Positions 7,574 to 16,299 are shown, counted from the stretch's first letter. The stretch: DNA of 47,145 nucleotides from Mycobacterium attenuatum (GCF_900566085.1 NZ_UPHT01000090.1:1-47145); one strand, 5' to 3'. Translations and numbers: made by a program. Notes: generated by a model from the letters alone, not told the origin.

Positions 7574-7838
7574 CGACAACGAAACGTTCGCGTCCTTTGC
7601 CGTCGGACTGTGTGACGCCTAACGACTGGTGCGGCGGCGCCCAGAGCCGCTCGGGTTCGTGTGAAGCCGGCCGGCGGACCCGCCCATTCCCGGCAACGCG
7701 AGCCGAGCCCAACCGCGTCACGACGCCACACGAGTGCTGTGTCGATCGGGTTGACGGCAAAAGTGCCGCGATAGTGTTACGCCGGCGACCCCGGCGGCGA
7801 TGCCAACGTCGCATATCCGGCCCAGGGGAGGAGCACGA

Positions 7839-8663
7839 ATGGGATCCCAGGCCGCCGAACCGCCTGCCGCGCGCAGCCAGCCATGGCCGCGGGTGGTAGG
7901 GGCCACCGCTGTTGCCGTGCTCGGCGTGTGCGGTGCGGCGGTCTTGATGGCGGCTCCTTGCCCGGATAACGCCCCGACGCACCTGGCATCGCGAACCGAC
8001 TGGGCACTGGCGACGGCGTTGCCGGCCAGCGCCGACTTTCCGTCCGACTGGGGGTATTCGCTGACCGGGCGGTTGCGGCGAGCCGCGACACCAGATCCGA
8101 GCGCGCTGAATGCGGCGCCCCGCCAAGATCCTTCAGCGGTCTACGAGCCGGGCACCTGCGCCGACATCCCCAAAGTGCTGGACCATGCCGGGGGAGCGCT
8201 GGCCGCCTACGTCCAGGTCGACCGGTACGCGCAATTATTCGTGCAGGACGCCGCGGCAGCCGATTTCGCCGCGACCGGCGAAGGCCACGAGCACGGACCC
8301 AATGCCCGCTTCGCGATCTGGGTGGTTCCGGACACGACCGCCTGGGTCGCGAACTATGTCGACTGGCTGGGCCGTTGCGGCTCGTACCGGGTCACGAATT
8401 ATTTCTTCGACGGCCGGGTCAAGAACCGTCGGAGCGTCACCACTCAGGTGGGAATGCGCTCGGCCGACAGCGCCGATGCCGCCGTCATGGTCACCAGAAC
8501 GTTCGCCACCCTCGGGAGCCGCGACCCGTCGTCGACCTACCACGTTACGTACTACGCGGTACGCGGCGTGCTGCTCGAATGCACCATCTATATGGAAGGT
8601 CCCGACCTCGATCTGGTGCAAAAGCTCGCCGGCCAGACGCTGCAACGGCTGCGTGCGTTATGA
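7839..8663 (+). CDS. Exported conserved mycobacterial protein (sensor-domain-like), first of a pair
   Basis: The 274-residue product has a cytoplasmic stub, one hydrophobic segment (about residues 18-40, VVGATAVAVLGVCGAAVLM) and an extracytoplasmic domain. The part after the anchor (ALPASADFPSDWGYSL, then Cys-containing GTCADIP and GRCGSYRV) resembles the family of mycobacterial surface domains akin to the PknH-type sensor fold; that link is inference. ATG 7839 is preceded by AGGGGAGG. Its stop overlaps the next gene's start (ATGA at 8660-8663), so the two are coupled and probably act together. Confidence 0.7.
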   Translation: MGSQAAEPPAARSQPWPRVVGATAVAVLGVCGAAVLMAAPCPDNAPTHLASRTDWALATALPASADFPSDWGYSLTGRLRRAATPDPSALNAAPRQDPSAVYEPGTCADIPKVLDHAGGALAAYVQVDRYAQLFVQDAAAADFAATGEGHEHGPNARFAIWVVPDTTAWVANYVDWLGRCGSYRVTNYFFDGRVKNRRSVTTQVGMRSADSADAAVMVTRTFATLGSRDPSSTYHVTYYAVRGVLLECTIYMEGPDLDLVQKLAGQTLQRLRAL

Positions 8664-9382
8664 ACGGGCTGTCGCGGCAACGACCATGGGTGATCGCGGC
8701 CGCGCTGTGCGTGCTGGCGACGGCCGCCATCGTGATCACCGTGCCCAACGCCCGGCGCCATGGCGATGTCCCGGCCTCGGCTTCACTAGCCCCGAAGCTG
8801 GCCTCGCTGAGCGATCAACAACTGGCGGAGCTACTGCCCAAGTCGAGCGATTTTCCCGCCTCGTGGACCGTCAGCGACATCAAAGAGCTCTCCGATACCT
8901 TCGGCTACTTCCGGTACCACGTCTCCGATGAGGGCCTGGGCTTCAGCCCCGCCGAATGCTATGCGGTGGTCGGGGTGGCCTCCACCGGGGCATTCGATGC
9001 GGCCGAGGTGTTCGGGCACGACCCCGCCGATCCGGCAGAGGTCGCCGACCGTAGAGACATCCGGCTCATGGTCGGGCGGGAATTCGACTTCACCGGATTC
9101 GACGCGTTCACCGGTTTGGTGTCGCGGTGTCTGCGTTTCAGCAGCGCCGTCGGCTCCTATACGGTGCGCATCGTCGAGGACTCGCACCCTGCCGGCGGAC
9201 CGCAGCGGTTCCGGTACTCGATCACCGCAACCGTCGGCGGAGAACCGGAGGCCACGCGTACCGACTTCTACTCCTACGCGCGCTCGTCAGGGCTGATCCT
9301 GAGCGGCACCGCCAGCACCGGCCACCAGCAGCCCTTCGATGCCCTCTTCGACGGCACACTGCGCCGAATCTCCAACCGCTGA
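8660..9382 (+). CDS. Exported conserved mycobacterial protein, second of a pair
   Basis: The 240-residue product has a membrane anchor or signal at about residues 10-28 (WVIAAALCVLATAAIVITV) and a domain related to its upstream neighbour (LLPKSSDFPASWTVSD matches the neighbour's ALPASADFPSDWGYS; both keep paired cysteines, here AECYAVV and SRCLRF). Tandem duplication followed by divergence is likely. The ATG overlaps the previous stop by four bases. It converges on the small membrane gene at 9447-9713, with a strong hairpin between them. No function is known to me. Confidence 0.7.
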   Translation: MNGLSRQRPWVIAAALCVLATAAIVITVPNARRHGDVPASASLAPKLASLSDQQLAELLPKSSDFPASWTVSDIKELSDTFGYFRYHVSDEGLGFSPAECYAVVGVASTGAFDAAEVFGHDPADPAEVADRRDIRLMVGREFDFTGFDAFTGLVSRCLRFSSAVGSYTVRIVEDSHPAGGPQRFRYSITATVGGEPEATRTDFYSYARSSGLILSGTASTGHQQPFDALFDGTLRRISNR

Positions 9383-9399
9383 CCCGCCCCAGACGGCAA

Positions 9400-9428
9400 C
9401 GTGCCGAACCCCGGTCGGGTTCGGCACG
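9400..9428. terminator. Bidirectional hairpin between convergent genes
   Basis: A perfect 12-base stem (cgtgccgaaccc / gggttcggcacg) with a five-base loop lies 18 bases after the stop at 9382 and 19 bases before the convergent stop at 9447. There is no T-run, as is common for mycobacterial terminators. It could end transcription from both sides. Confidence 0.7.
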
Positions 9429-9446
9429 GATGGCCGCCGCGGTGCC

Positions 9447-9713
9447 TCAGTGATCAGCGTCGGGTCCCTTGAAATAGCGGGTAAGGAATCCGGTGGCTGC
9501 TATCGCCGCGACCGCGCCGGTCACCGTCCACAGCACGAATTGGAAAGCCACCGAGCCCATGAACCAGCCGAACGTCATCGATAGGTACAGCAGCCAGATC
9601 ACCCGGTAGAAGGACCACGCCGCCAGCAGAGCGAGGCTGATGCCGATCGCCAGGCTCGGTTGGCGATCGACGCGGTTGATCTTTTCTTCGATGCGGGCGG
9701 GAATGATGTTCAT
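9447..9713 (-). CDS. Small two-helix membrane protein
   Basis: The 88-residue product has an amphipathic start (MNIIPARIEEKINRVDRQPS) and two membrane helices (about residues 20-46 and 50-75). GAAAGGAATAGCGC stands directly upstream of ATG 9713, giving a good ribosome site. I do not recognise the family. It shares orientation with the EF-Tu-like gene to its right, 112 bases away. Confidence 0.65.
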   Translation of the reverse strand: MNIIPARIEEKINRVDRQPSLAIGISLALLAAWSFYRVIWLLYLSMTFGWFMGSVAFQFVLWTVTGAVAAIAATGFLTRYFKGPDADH

Positions 9714-9825
9714 GCGCTATTCCTTTCGTGAGGCGACCGCCTCGCTGGCGTCGTTGCGACAAGTACAGCCAGGTGCGGCGGCTACCGATCCCAACAACGC
9801 GGCCCGCGCCCGGGCTGGGTCCGAG

Positions 9826-10095
9826 CTAGGCCAGAAAGACACCCGCGGAGGTGATTACGTCGCCGGCAGCCAGCTCGCGGTTGGTGAGCTTTTTGAAGAG
9901 CAGTCCGACGTTGTCGCCAGCCGTAGCCGTATCCAGTTTTTTGCGGAACGCCTCGATGGCGTCGACTCGAACCCCGGGCCCGTCGTTGATCCGCACCTGG
10001 TCACCGACACGTAACTGCCCGTATTCCACGCGGCCGGTAGCCACGAGCCCGCGACCGCGGATGAAGAACACGTCCTGGACCGTCATGCGAAACAT
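9826..10095 (-). CDS. Stand-alone EF-Tu domain-2-like beta-barrel protein
   Basis: The 89-residue product matches domain 2 of translational GTPases: MTVQDVFFIRGRGLVATGRVEYGQLRVGDQ, then RVDAIEAFRKKLDTATAGDNVGLLFKKL, ending AAGDVITS. In EF-Tu this beta-barrel follows the G domain and binds aminoacyl-tRNA. Here there is no GTPase domain upstream: the open frame extends to 10371 but that part is arginine/serine-rich and unrelated. The start at 10095 gives MFRMTVQDVF, the natural domain beginning; an ATG three codons later is also possible. The role is unknown; a nucleic-acid or protein-binding barrel is the simplest guess. Confidence 0.8.
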   Translation of the reverse strand: MFRMTVQDVFFIRGRGLVATGRVEYGQLRVGDQVRINDGPGVRVDAIEAFRKKLDTATAGDNVGLLFKKLTNRELAAGDVITSAGVFLA

Positions 10096-10186
10096 GCGGC
10101 AACGGTACTGTGTTCCGGCCCGCGCCGGTCCCAGGGTCAGGCCCGCCAAATCGACGGTCACCGGGCGGCGCCGTACCCTAACGAAC

Positions 10187-10555
10187 ATGAACTGGCTACG
10201 CCGCGCGAGGAAAGCCACTGCGGGCCAACGGGTCACGCGCGCCGATAAGCAACGCGCAACCGACGCGCTCACCGAACTCGGCGCCCTCGACACCGACCGA
10301 GAACGGCTGATGCACATCGGCCTTGCGGGCGTGGCCACGATCGTCGGGATCCACCCGAACGTCGCGATCACAACGCTGGGTTCCTGGCACGAGCTCGAAT
10401 TGGATGTTCAACTGCCAGAACGTGATTCGTATCGCGCGACGCGGCGCATTGCGCTGGAGCTGGCGACGGCCCCACATATCGCAGTCGGCGCCGAGCTGCC
10501 GGTACGGGTGGATCCGCAGGACCTGTCGAAAGTCCTTGTCGTCCCGACGTTGTGA
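10187..10555 (+). CDS. Conserved hypothetical protein
   Basis: The 122-residue product (MNWLRRARKATAGQRVTRADKQ...) is soluble, with a basic N-terminus, a helical segment (ALTELGALDTDRERLMHIGLAG) and a mostly beta C-terminal half (HELELDVQLPERDSY, ELPVRVDPQDLSKVLVV). It lacks Cys and any metal site. The ATG is divergent to the EF-Tu-like gene 91 bases away, so they may share a control region. Its TGA directly abuts the stop of the convergent glucanase gene. I do not recognise a family. Confidence 0.6.
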   Translation: MNWLRRARKATAGQRVTRADKQRATDALTELGALDTDRERLMHIGLAGVATIVGIHPNVAITTLGSWHELELDVQLPERDSYRATRRIALELATAPHIAVGAELPVRVDPQDLSKVLVVPTL

Positions 10556-11410
10556 CTACCAGACCCGCACCCAGTCGACGAGCATCTGGGCGGGATAGGT
10601 CCCCGGCCCCGGATCCCCACCGCCGGAACCGGCGACGGCGAGGTTCACCACCGCAGACACGGTGTAGCCGGGGTCGTTGAATGGCCAGTCCGGCAGGGAG
10701 TGCGACGCCACCGTGAAGTACGGCTGCGCGCCGTCGACGTAGTCCTGCCAAAAGCGCATGCCGGTCTCATCCCATTGGCATCGCCACGTGTGCCACCCGC
10801 TGTCCAGCGCGATGTTGTGCGTCTTCCATTCGGAGCCGTTCGATTTTGCGTGGACCGTGGTGGCCGCGGGCCAGCTGCCATTGCCGTACCACTCGAGGAT
10901 GTCGATTTCGCCGCGGTCTTCGTTCGACAGCCACCAGGCCGGCCAGCATCCGGCGGTCAGGCAGTCGAGCTTGATGCGAGCCTCCCACGTGTGGCCGATG
11001 CCGCCCCGCCACGGGCTCTGCAGCTTGCCGGAGAAGTAGGTCCCGCCATCCTTTGCGGCCCGGATGACCAGGTTGGAATGTCCGTCGAGGAACACGTTCT
11101 GGCGATCGTCGCGGTACTGCCCGACGTTCTCGGGCCGCTCCCAATACGTCGGGTCCTTCATCTGTTCGCGCGCTCGGGCGATCATCCACTTCGAGGAATC
11201 GGGTGCCGAACCGGCGGGGCCGTCGAATTCGTCGTGGAAGATGTAGTTGCTGGACTGACCGTTGGGTGCCGGCGCCGCGGGCATGGGCGTTCGTCTCGCC
11301 GGCACGTCGGGCACCGACGGGCCGGCATGTGCCTCGGGAACGGGAACACCCACCCCCAACGCGCCACAAACACCGAAGCCGGCCATCAGCATCATGCGAC
11401 GACGATCCAT
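10556..11410 (-). CDS. GH16 family secreted glycoside hydrolase (beta-1,3-glucanase-like, Rv0315-type)
   Basis: The 284-residue protein has a Tat-like signal (MDRRRMMLMAGFGVCGALG, cleavage near AHA at about 29), a Pro/Ala linker and a GH16 jelly-roll. The active-site motif ExDxxE is present as E168-I-D170-I-L-E173, followed by W. Substrate-lining aromatics (PAWWLSNEDRGEID, WHTWRCQWDE) are kept. The length and form match the mycobacterial protein Rv0315, reported as a beta-1,3-glucanase-type antigen. Likely substrates are laminarin-like glucans. ATG 11410 and ATG 11419 (MPEMDRR) are both possible. Its stop abuts the stop of the gene at 10187-10555. Confidence 0.88.
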   Translation of the reverse strand: MDRRRMMLMAGFGVCGALGVGVPVPEAHAGPSVPDVPARRTPMPAAPAPNGQSSNYIFHDEFDGPAGSAPDSSKWMIARAREQMKDPTYWERPENVGQYRDDRQNVFLDGHSNLVIRAAKDGGTYFSGKLQSPWRGGIGHTWEARIKLDCLTAGCWPAWWLSNEDRGEIDILEWYGNGSWPAATTVHAKSNGSEWKTHNIALDSGWHTWRCQWDETGMRFWQDYVDGAQPYFTVASHSLPDWPFNDPGYTVSAVVNLAVAGSGGGDPGPGTYPAQMLVDWVRVW

Positions 11411-11477
11411 CTCAGGCATTAGCCAGCGACGATAGCAGCCCTTGGCAATCCGTACCGCGCTGAAGCGCGATCGGGTG

Positions 11478-12491
11478 CTACCCGGACACCTTGACCACGA
11501 GCTTGCCGACATTCTTGCCGTCAAACAGCATGTTGATCGCCGTGGGCAGTTGCTCGAAGCCCGTCACGACGGTTTCCAGCGGCGTGAGCTTGCCGTGGGC
11601 GATCAGGCCAGAGATCTCCGTGATCGCCTCCGGCGCGCGGCGCAGGTGGTCGAGGACGATGAAGCCCTGCAAGGTCGCGCGCTGCACGAGCAGGTTGCCG
11701 AATGCGCGCGGTCCCGGGGGTGGCTCGGCCGAGTTGTATCCCGAGATCAGTCCGCACAACGCGATCCGGGCACCAATGTTGAGGCGCGCGAAGATCGCAT
11801 CCATGATGTCGCCGCCGACGTTTTCGAAGTCGACGTCGACGCCGTGGGGAGTCGCGGCGGCCAGTTGCGTCCGCCAGTCGTCGGCCCGGTGGTCGACAGC
11901 GGCGTCGAAGCCGAGCTGTTCGGTCAGCAGGGCACATTTTTCCGGGCCGCCGGCGATCCCGACGACGCGCGCCCCGTCGGCTTTGGCGAGCTGGCCGGCA
12001 ACCGAGCCGACGGCTCCGGCCGCCGCCGACACCACAACCGTCTCACCGGGCCGGGGCTTGCCGATGTCGCGGATCCCGATCCACGCCGTGAGCCCGGTCA
12101 TCCCGAGCGCGCCCAGGTAGGCGCTCGGGGAGACGCCCTCGGCGACGTCGAGCGGCAGCATCGGCATGGCGTCGGAGACAACCGCGTATTCCTGCCAGCC
12201 GACAAGCCCCTGCACCTTCTGGCCAACCTGGTATCTGGGATTTTTGGACTCGACGACCTCGCCGAGCCCGCCACCGCGCATGACCTCACCGATGCCCACC
12301 GGTGGCAGATACGACGGCAGGTCGTTGATCCACGCGCGGTTGGTCGGGTCGAGCGAAATCCAATCGACACGGACCAGCGCCTCCCCGTCGCTGATTTCCG
12401 GGACCGGCGCTTCGCTGAGTTCGAAGGTCCCCGCGCCGATGCGTCCGGTCGGTCGTTCACGGAGCAGGAATCGCCGGTTTAGATCGGGCAT
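11478..12491 (-). CDS. MDR-superfamily NADP-dependent oxidoreductase (alkenal/prostaglandin reductase type)
   Basis: The 337-residue product is a zinc-free medium-chain reductase of the LTB4DH/CurA family: N-terminal GroES-like part (SLDPTNRAWIND, PPVGIGEVMRGGGLGEV), then the Rossmann site AAAGAVGSVAGQLAKADGARVVG (about residues 150-172), VDVDFENVGG, and the C-terminal GKLTPLETVVTGFEQLPTA. No structural or catalytic zinc cysteines are present. Such enzymes reduce the C=C bond of alpha,beta-unsaturated aldehydes and ketones with NADPH. The gene lies upstream of the glucanase in the same direction, 67 bases away, but joint function is not evident. Confidence 0.9.
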   Translation of the reverse strand: MPDLNRRFLLRERPTGRIGAGTFELSEAPVPEISDGEALVRVDWISLDPTNRAWINDLPSYLPPVGIGEVMRGGGLGEVVESKNPRYQVGQKVQGLVGWQEYAVVSDAMPMLPLDVAEGVSPSAYLGALGMTGLTAWIGIRDIGKPRPGETVVVSAAAGAVGSVAGQLAKADGARVVGIAGGPEKCALLTEQLGFDAAVDHRADDWRTQLAAATPHGVDVDFENVGGDIMDAIFARLNIGARIALCGLISGYNSAEPPPGPRAFGNLLVQRATLQGFIVLDHLRRAPEAITEISGLIAHGKLTPLETVVTGFEQLPTAINMLFDGKNVGKLVVKVSG

Positions 12492-12592
12492 GAGGGCACG
12501 GTACCGGACCGACCGACGCGGCGATATCTGCGCCGTACGCCATTTGCTTGCGAACTACGGTGGCTGTCGCCGGGGGATGCTATAACGCGCAT

Positions 12593-13447
12593 ATGTCAGG
12601 CTTGGAGTCCGGCGATGAGCACGTCATCACTCATGTTTCCGACACGGCCAGGTTAACGGCCCTGCATCGGGCCACCGAATCTGCCCGGCCCGACGCATTG
12701 TTCAGCGACCCGCTTGCCCACATCCTGGCCGGCCAGCATGGGCGTGCCATCGTTCGGAATGCCCCGTGGACACTTCGCAATGGGTGGTGGCTGGTCGCGC
12801 GCACCAAAATCATCGACGACACCATTGCCCGGGCGATCTCGCAGGGGTGTGACCGAGTGCTCAATCTCGCTGCCGGACTGGACACTCGACCGTATCGGCT
12901 GAATTTGCCAGCTCATTTGCAATGGGTCGAAGCCGATTTGCCGCAGTTGCTCGCCGAAAAAACCAAACTGCTCGCCGACCAGACGCCGCGATGCCAACTG
13001 ACCCGTAGCGCCGTTGACCTGGCCGACCCGCTTGCCCGCGAGGCGTTTTTCGCCGAGGCTCTAGACGGTGCCACCCGGGCGTTGGTCCTTACCGAGGGTC
13101 TGTTGATGTATCTGGGCGAGCAGGACGTCGTCGCGCTTTCGGCAGCGATACGCCAACCCGAAGTGGGGTGGTGGATACTCGATTTCGCCGGTCCCGGCCT
13201 GAAGAAGATGATGAACAAAAGGATGGCCGGCATGCTGGAGAACGCGCCCTTCACGTTCGCGCCGGACAACGGGCTGGCCTTCTTCGAGGGCCTCGGGTGG
13301 CGGGTAGCCGAATCGGAATCGCTGTTTGCGGCGGCAAATCGACTACGCCGCCTACCCATGGCGTTACGCACAGTTTCCTGGCTGCCCCAGCCCGATCCAC
13401 GTCACCCGGGCCGTAGACCGTGGAGTGCGGTGGCCCTGCTTATCTAG
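12593..13447 (+). CDS. SAM-dependent methyltransferase (leucine carboxyl methyltransferase-like family)
   Basis: The 284-residue product has the motifs of the large mycobacterial family of LCMT/PPM1-like methyltransferases: ESARPDALFSDPLA (N-terminal), a SAM site VLNLAAGLDTRPYRL (about residues 85-100), WVEADLPQLLAEK, and ALVLTEGLLMYL. The C-terminus is shorter than many family members. M. tuberculosis has many paralogues with unknown acceptors. ATG 12593 (MSGLESGDEHV) is chosen as the start of the conserved region, although no strong ribosome site is visible in front of it. The promoter would lie in the 101 bases shared with the divergent MDR gene. Confidence 0.85.
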   Translation: MSGLESGDEHVITHVSDTARLTALHRATESARPDALFSDPLAHILAGQHGRAIVRNAPWTLRNGWWLVARTKIIDDTIARAISQGCDRVLNLAAGLDTRPYRLNLPAHLQWVEADLPQLLAEKTKLLADQTPRCQLTRSAVDLADPLAREAFFAEALDGATRALVLTEGLLMYLGEQDVVALSAAIRQPEVGWWILDFAGPGLKKMMNKRMAGMLENAPFTFAPDNGLAFFEGLGWRVAESESLFAAANRLRRLPMALRTVSWLPQPDPRHPGRRPWSAVALLI

Positions 13448-13749
13448 TGAAGCCGCCGAACACCAAAATTAACGTAACCGAGAATTTCCGGTAGGGCCGA
13501 CAGTAATTCGCCCTCCGACGCGACCACCACACATCATAAACGACCCGTTTCCACGCTAAACGGCGATGCGGCGACGTAATCCCATGACTGACCGGAAGCC
13601 CTTGACCTGCGAAAACACCGGTATCCCTGCAAATTCATGGCTAATTCTTATCTAAAGACACGGTTTGATCACAGGTTTGCTAAGAATCCTGACTTTACGT
13701 TGCACAGCGCCGTGTGAACCTGAGTCGGTTGGTTGAGAGGAGCGCAATC
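13448..13749. other. AT-richer intergenic region
   Basis: About 300 bases between the methyltransferase and a small gene. It is visibly richer in A and T than its neighbours (for example 13640-13695). It probably holds the promoter for the small gene at 13750, but no single -10/-35 pair stands out. I see no coding potential and no tRNA. Confidence 0.5.
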
Positions 13750-13956
13750 GTGGCGAAGGCATCAGGGGCAACGGTGATCAGTCTCGAGTCACACCCGGCC
13801 TGGATTGCGGCTCAGCGGCGGGAAAGTCAGCTCCTCGAAGAGATGCGCCGTCATCCGGCATATCTGGGCCGGCAGCGCCTCGCAGCAATGGGGCACGACG
13901 CCGGCGCCGGTATGCCCGCCGCCCCGGGATGGGTCAGCGCCGACGCACCGGCCTGA
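13750..13956 (+). CDS. Small conserved-looking hypothetical protein
   Basis: The 68-residue product starts VAKASGATVISLESHPAW, has a charged helical centre (AAQRRESQLLEEMRRHPAYLGRQRLAAMG) and a flexible Gly/Ala/Pro tail. GTG 13750 is preferred over ATG 13714 because GAGAGGAG lies 8-15 bases before it. The high-quality ribosome site and typical codon use argue that it is real. I do not know the family. The following metalloprotease gene begins 130 bases downstream. Confidence 0.6.
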   Translation: MAKASGATVISLESHPAWIAAQRRESQLLEEMRRHPAYLGRQRLAAMGHDAGAGMPAAPGWVSADAPA

Positions 13957-14086
13957 AGCTGACCTGAAGTGACCTAAGCAGATCTAAAGCCTGCCCACAT
14001 TCAGTGGCTTAGCACCCGCCTACATTTAGGTGAATGGCGCCCCGCGCCGGTCTCCGTATCCTGTTACGGGACACGAGGGGAGCGAC

Positions 14087-15130
14087 ATGTCTCAGACACC
14101 CGCCACCACCCGCACCACCTTCCCCGGCATCAGCTCCCGCGCGTGGGAGCACCCCGCCGACCGGACCGCGTTATCGGCACTGCGCCGCCTCAAGGGCTTC
14201 GACCAGATTCTGAAACTCATGTCGGGAATGCTGCGCGAGCGTCAGCATCGGCTGCTCTACCTGGCCAGCGCCGCCCGAGTCGGGCCGCGCCAATTCGCTG
14301 ATCTCGACGCCCTGCTCGACGAATGCGTCGATGTTCTAGACGCGCGGACCAAGCCTGAGCTGTACGTCGTGCAGTCGCCGATCGTGAACGCGTACACGAT
14401 CGGGATGGAGCAGCCGTTCATCGTGATCACTTCCGCGCTCTACGACTTGATGACCCACGATGAGCTCCGCTTCGTGGTGGGCCACGAGCTGGGCCACGCG
14501 CTGTCCGGGCACGCGGTGTACCGCACGATGATGATGCATTTGATGCGGCTGGCACGGTCGTTCGGCGTTGTGCCGGTCGGCGGCTGGGCGCTGCGCGCCA
14601 TCATCGCCGCCCTGCTGGAATGGCAACGCAAGTCGGAGCTGTCCGGAGACCGGGCCGGGCTGCTGTGTAGCCAGGATGTGGACACCGCGATACGGGTCGA
14701 GATGAAGCTCGCCGGCGGAAGCCGGTTGGACAAGCTGGATTCCGAGGCCTTCCTGGCTCAGGCGCGTGAATACGAACGGTCCGGAGACATGCGCGACGGG
14801 TTGCTCAAGCTACTCAATCTGGAGCTGCAGACACATCCGTTCTCGGTGCTGCGGGCCGCCGCCGTGAACAAATGGGTGGACTCCGGCGGCTACGGCAAGG
14901 TGATGTCCGGCGACTACCCGCGCCGGTCTGATGACGACAAGTCCTCGCTCACCGACGACCTTGGCCGGGCTGCCCGGCACTACCGGGACGGCTTCGACCA
15001 GTCCGACGACCCACTGATCAAAGGCATCCGTGACGGCCTCGGCGGCTTCGTCGACGGTGTCGGGCGCGCCGCGACCAACGCCGCCGATTCGCTGGGACGC
15101 AAGATCAGCGAATGGCGACAGCCCAAATGA
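14087..15130 (+). CDS. M48-family (HtpX/Ste24-like) metallopeptidase
   Basis: The 347-residue product has the zinc site HExxH as HELGHALSGH (about residue 135) and the downstream glutamate-bearing helix (ELSGDRAGLLC). The N-terminal part (LYVVQSPIVNAYTIGMEQPFIVITSALYDLM) is typical of M48 proteases. Only one clear hydrophobic segment (about 165-185, GVVPVGGWALRAIIAALLEW) is present, so it is a soluble or weakly attached relative of HtpX. The C-terminal third is charged and ends with an amphipathic helix (IRDGLGGFVDGVGRAATNAADSLGRK). ATG 14087 has GAGGGGAGC in front. It likely degrades misfolded proteins. Convergent with the serpin gene. Confidence 0.9.
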   Translation: MSQTPATTRTTFPGISSRAWEHPADRTALSALRRLKGFDQILKLMSGMLRERQHRLLYLASAARVGPRQFADLDALLDECVDVLDARTKPELYVVQSPIVNAYTIGMEQPFIVITSALYDLMTHDELRFVVGHELGHALSGHAVYRTMMMHLMRLARSFGVVPVGGWALRAIIAALLEWQRKSELSGDRAGLLCSQDVDTAIRVEMKLAGGSRLDKLDSEAFLAQAREYERSGDMRDGLLKLLNLELQTHPFSVLRAAAVNKWVDSGGYGKVMSGDYPRRSDDDKSSLTDDLGRAARHYRDGFDQSDDPLIKGIRDGLGGFVDGVGRAATNAADSLGRKISEWRQPK

Positions 15131-15144
15131 CGGCCGGTTGGCAG

Positions 15145-16299
15145 TTAGCCGGTCGACGTGACGTCGGCAGGTTCGCACACCCACGCGGCGAAGACCGGCA
15201 CGCCCGCCCAGGGATCGCCACGCCGACGCGCGCTGGTCACCGCCACCGCCGCGTATGGGTGGCCGAAACGCAGCGTCGCCGACCGCGCCAATACCGGCGA
15301 CGCCATCGCGCTGCGTAGCGCAACCGCGGTGACGGCGGCCGCCTCGAATCCCCGCCGGCCGTAGCGGGCTACCGCGGACTGTCGGGCGGCGACGTCCGCG
15401 ACGCCGGGCGACGTGGTCGCCGCCGCTGCCAGCGCCCGTCCGACCGCGGCGAAACCCAGCTCCGGCTGCGCGGTCAAGTCGTGGTTTGACGTGGCCTGCC
15501 ACGCCGGTAACACGACCCGGATCTGCTCACCGCCGGGCCGGTGTTCCTGTGTGATCGTCCAGAATTCACCGTCTCCGAGCGCCATGTCCTTGAGCGCACG
15601 ACGTTGCACGGCCGAGCCGGTTGCCTCGCGCCGGGCGATGTCATGCGCAGCCATCAGCACCGCTTCCCACGATGCGTCTTTGCTCGCGATCACCGACGTC
15701 ACCTGCAGGTCACCGTTGCCGACCGCGCGGTGCACCGCGGCAAGGCCCAACGTGCCTAGGTTCTCGATGTCGGTGAGATAACCGTCGGCGCCGCCGAGGG
15801 TCAGTGCGTCAGCGACCCGCGTGCTCCACGGCGAATGCAACTCACGGGCATCGGCGACCTCATAGGGCCGAAGCCAGCTGATGCGGGTCGCCAGCGCGCT
15901 GGCCAACACCGCCGTCATCTGCGACACGTCGACAGGAAAACGCTCGATCAACCCGTCGGTGTGCTCACTTGCCCACGCGTTGGCGCGATCCTGGCTGGGC
16001 ACCGGGCCTTTGTCCACGGCAACCGGCAGCCCACCGGGCCAGTCGTCGAAGCCCCACACCGCCAGCGCGGCCCGGATGACATCCGGCGGGTCGGCGAGCA
16101 GTTCGTCGAGCGCCCGGCGCGCGTGCTTGGCGTCGGTGCCGAGAACGTCCTCGATGTCGTCTCGGACGCGACCGCCGGCTACCGGCGCGGCCAAGGCGAG
16201 AAGCAACCACGCGCCCAGCGGCGACGATACCGAGTGCACACCGGCATGCACCCGGCAGAACCGGCGGGCGTAGCGCGTGACGAGTCGCCCGACGTCCAC
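15145..16299 (-). CDS. Serpin-family protein (predicted inhibitory)
   Basis: The 384-residue length equals a classical serpin. The N-terminal part has VSSPLGAWLLLALAAPVAGG (serpin NxxxSPxSxxxALAMxxxGA), the middle ANAWASEHTDGLIERFP (NxWVxxxTxGxI) and TAVLASALATRISW (xxLVNAIYFKGxW). Near the C-terminus, GFEAAAVTA (about residues 317-325) matches the hinge GTEAAAATA, followed by a reactive loop with Arg and Ser (VALRSAMAS), then FGHPYAAVAV and GVPVFAAWVCEP (ADHPFLFxI...GRVxxP). Small residues in the hinge predict loop insertion and so true inhibition. No signal peptide is seen, so it would act in the cytoplasm. The target protease is unknown. Serpins are rare in bacteria. Confidence 0.8.
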   Translation of the reverse strand: MDVGRLVTRYARRFCRVHAGVHSVSSPLGAWLLLALAAPVAGGRVRDDIEDVLGTDAKHARRALDELLADPPDVIRAALAVWGFDDWPGGLPVAVDKGPVPSQDRANAWASEHTDGLIERFPVDVSQMTAVLASALATRISWLRPYEVADARELHSPWSTRVADALTLGGADGYLTDIENLGTLGLAAVHRAVGNGDLQVTSVIASKDASWEAVLMAAHDIARREATGSAVQRRALKDMALGDGEFWTITQEHRPGGEQIRVVLPAWQATSNHDLTAQPELGFAAVGRALAAAATTSPGVADVAARQSAVARYGRRGFEAAAVTAVALRSAMASPVLARSATLRFGHPYAAVAVTSARRRGDPWAGVPVFAAWVCEPADVTSTG

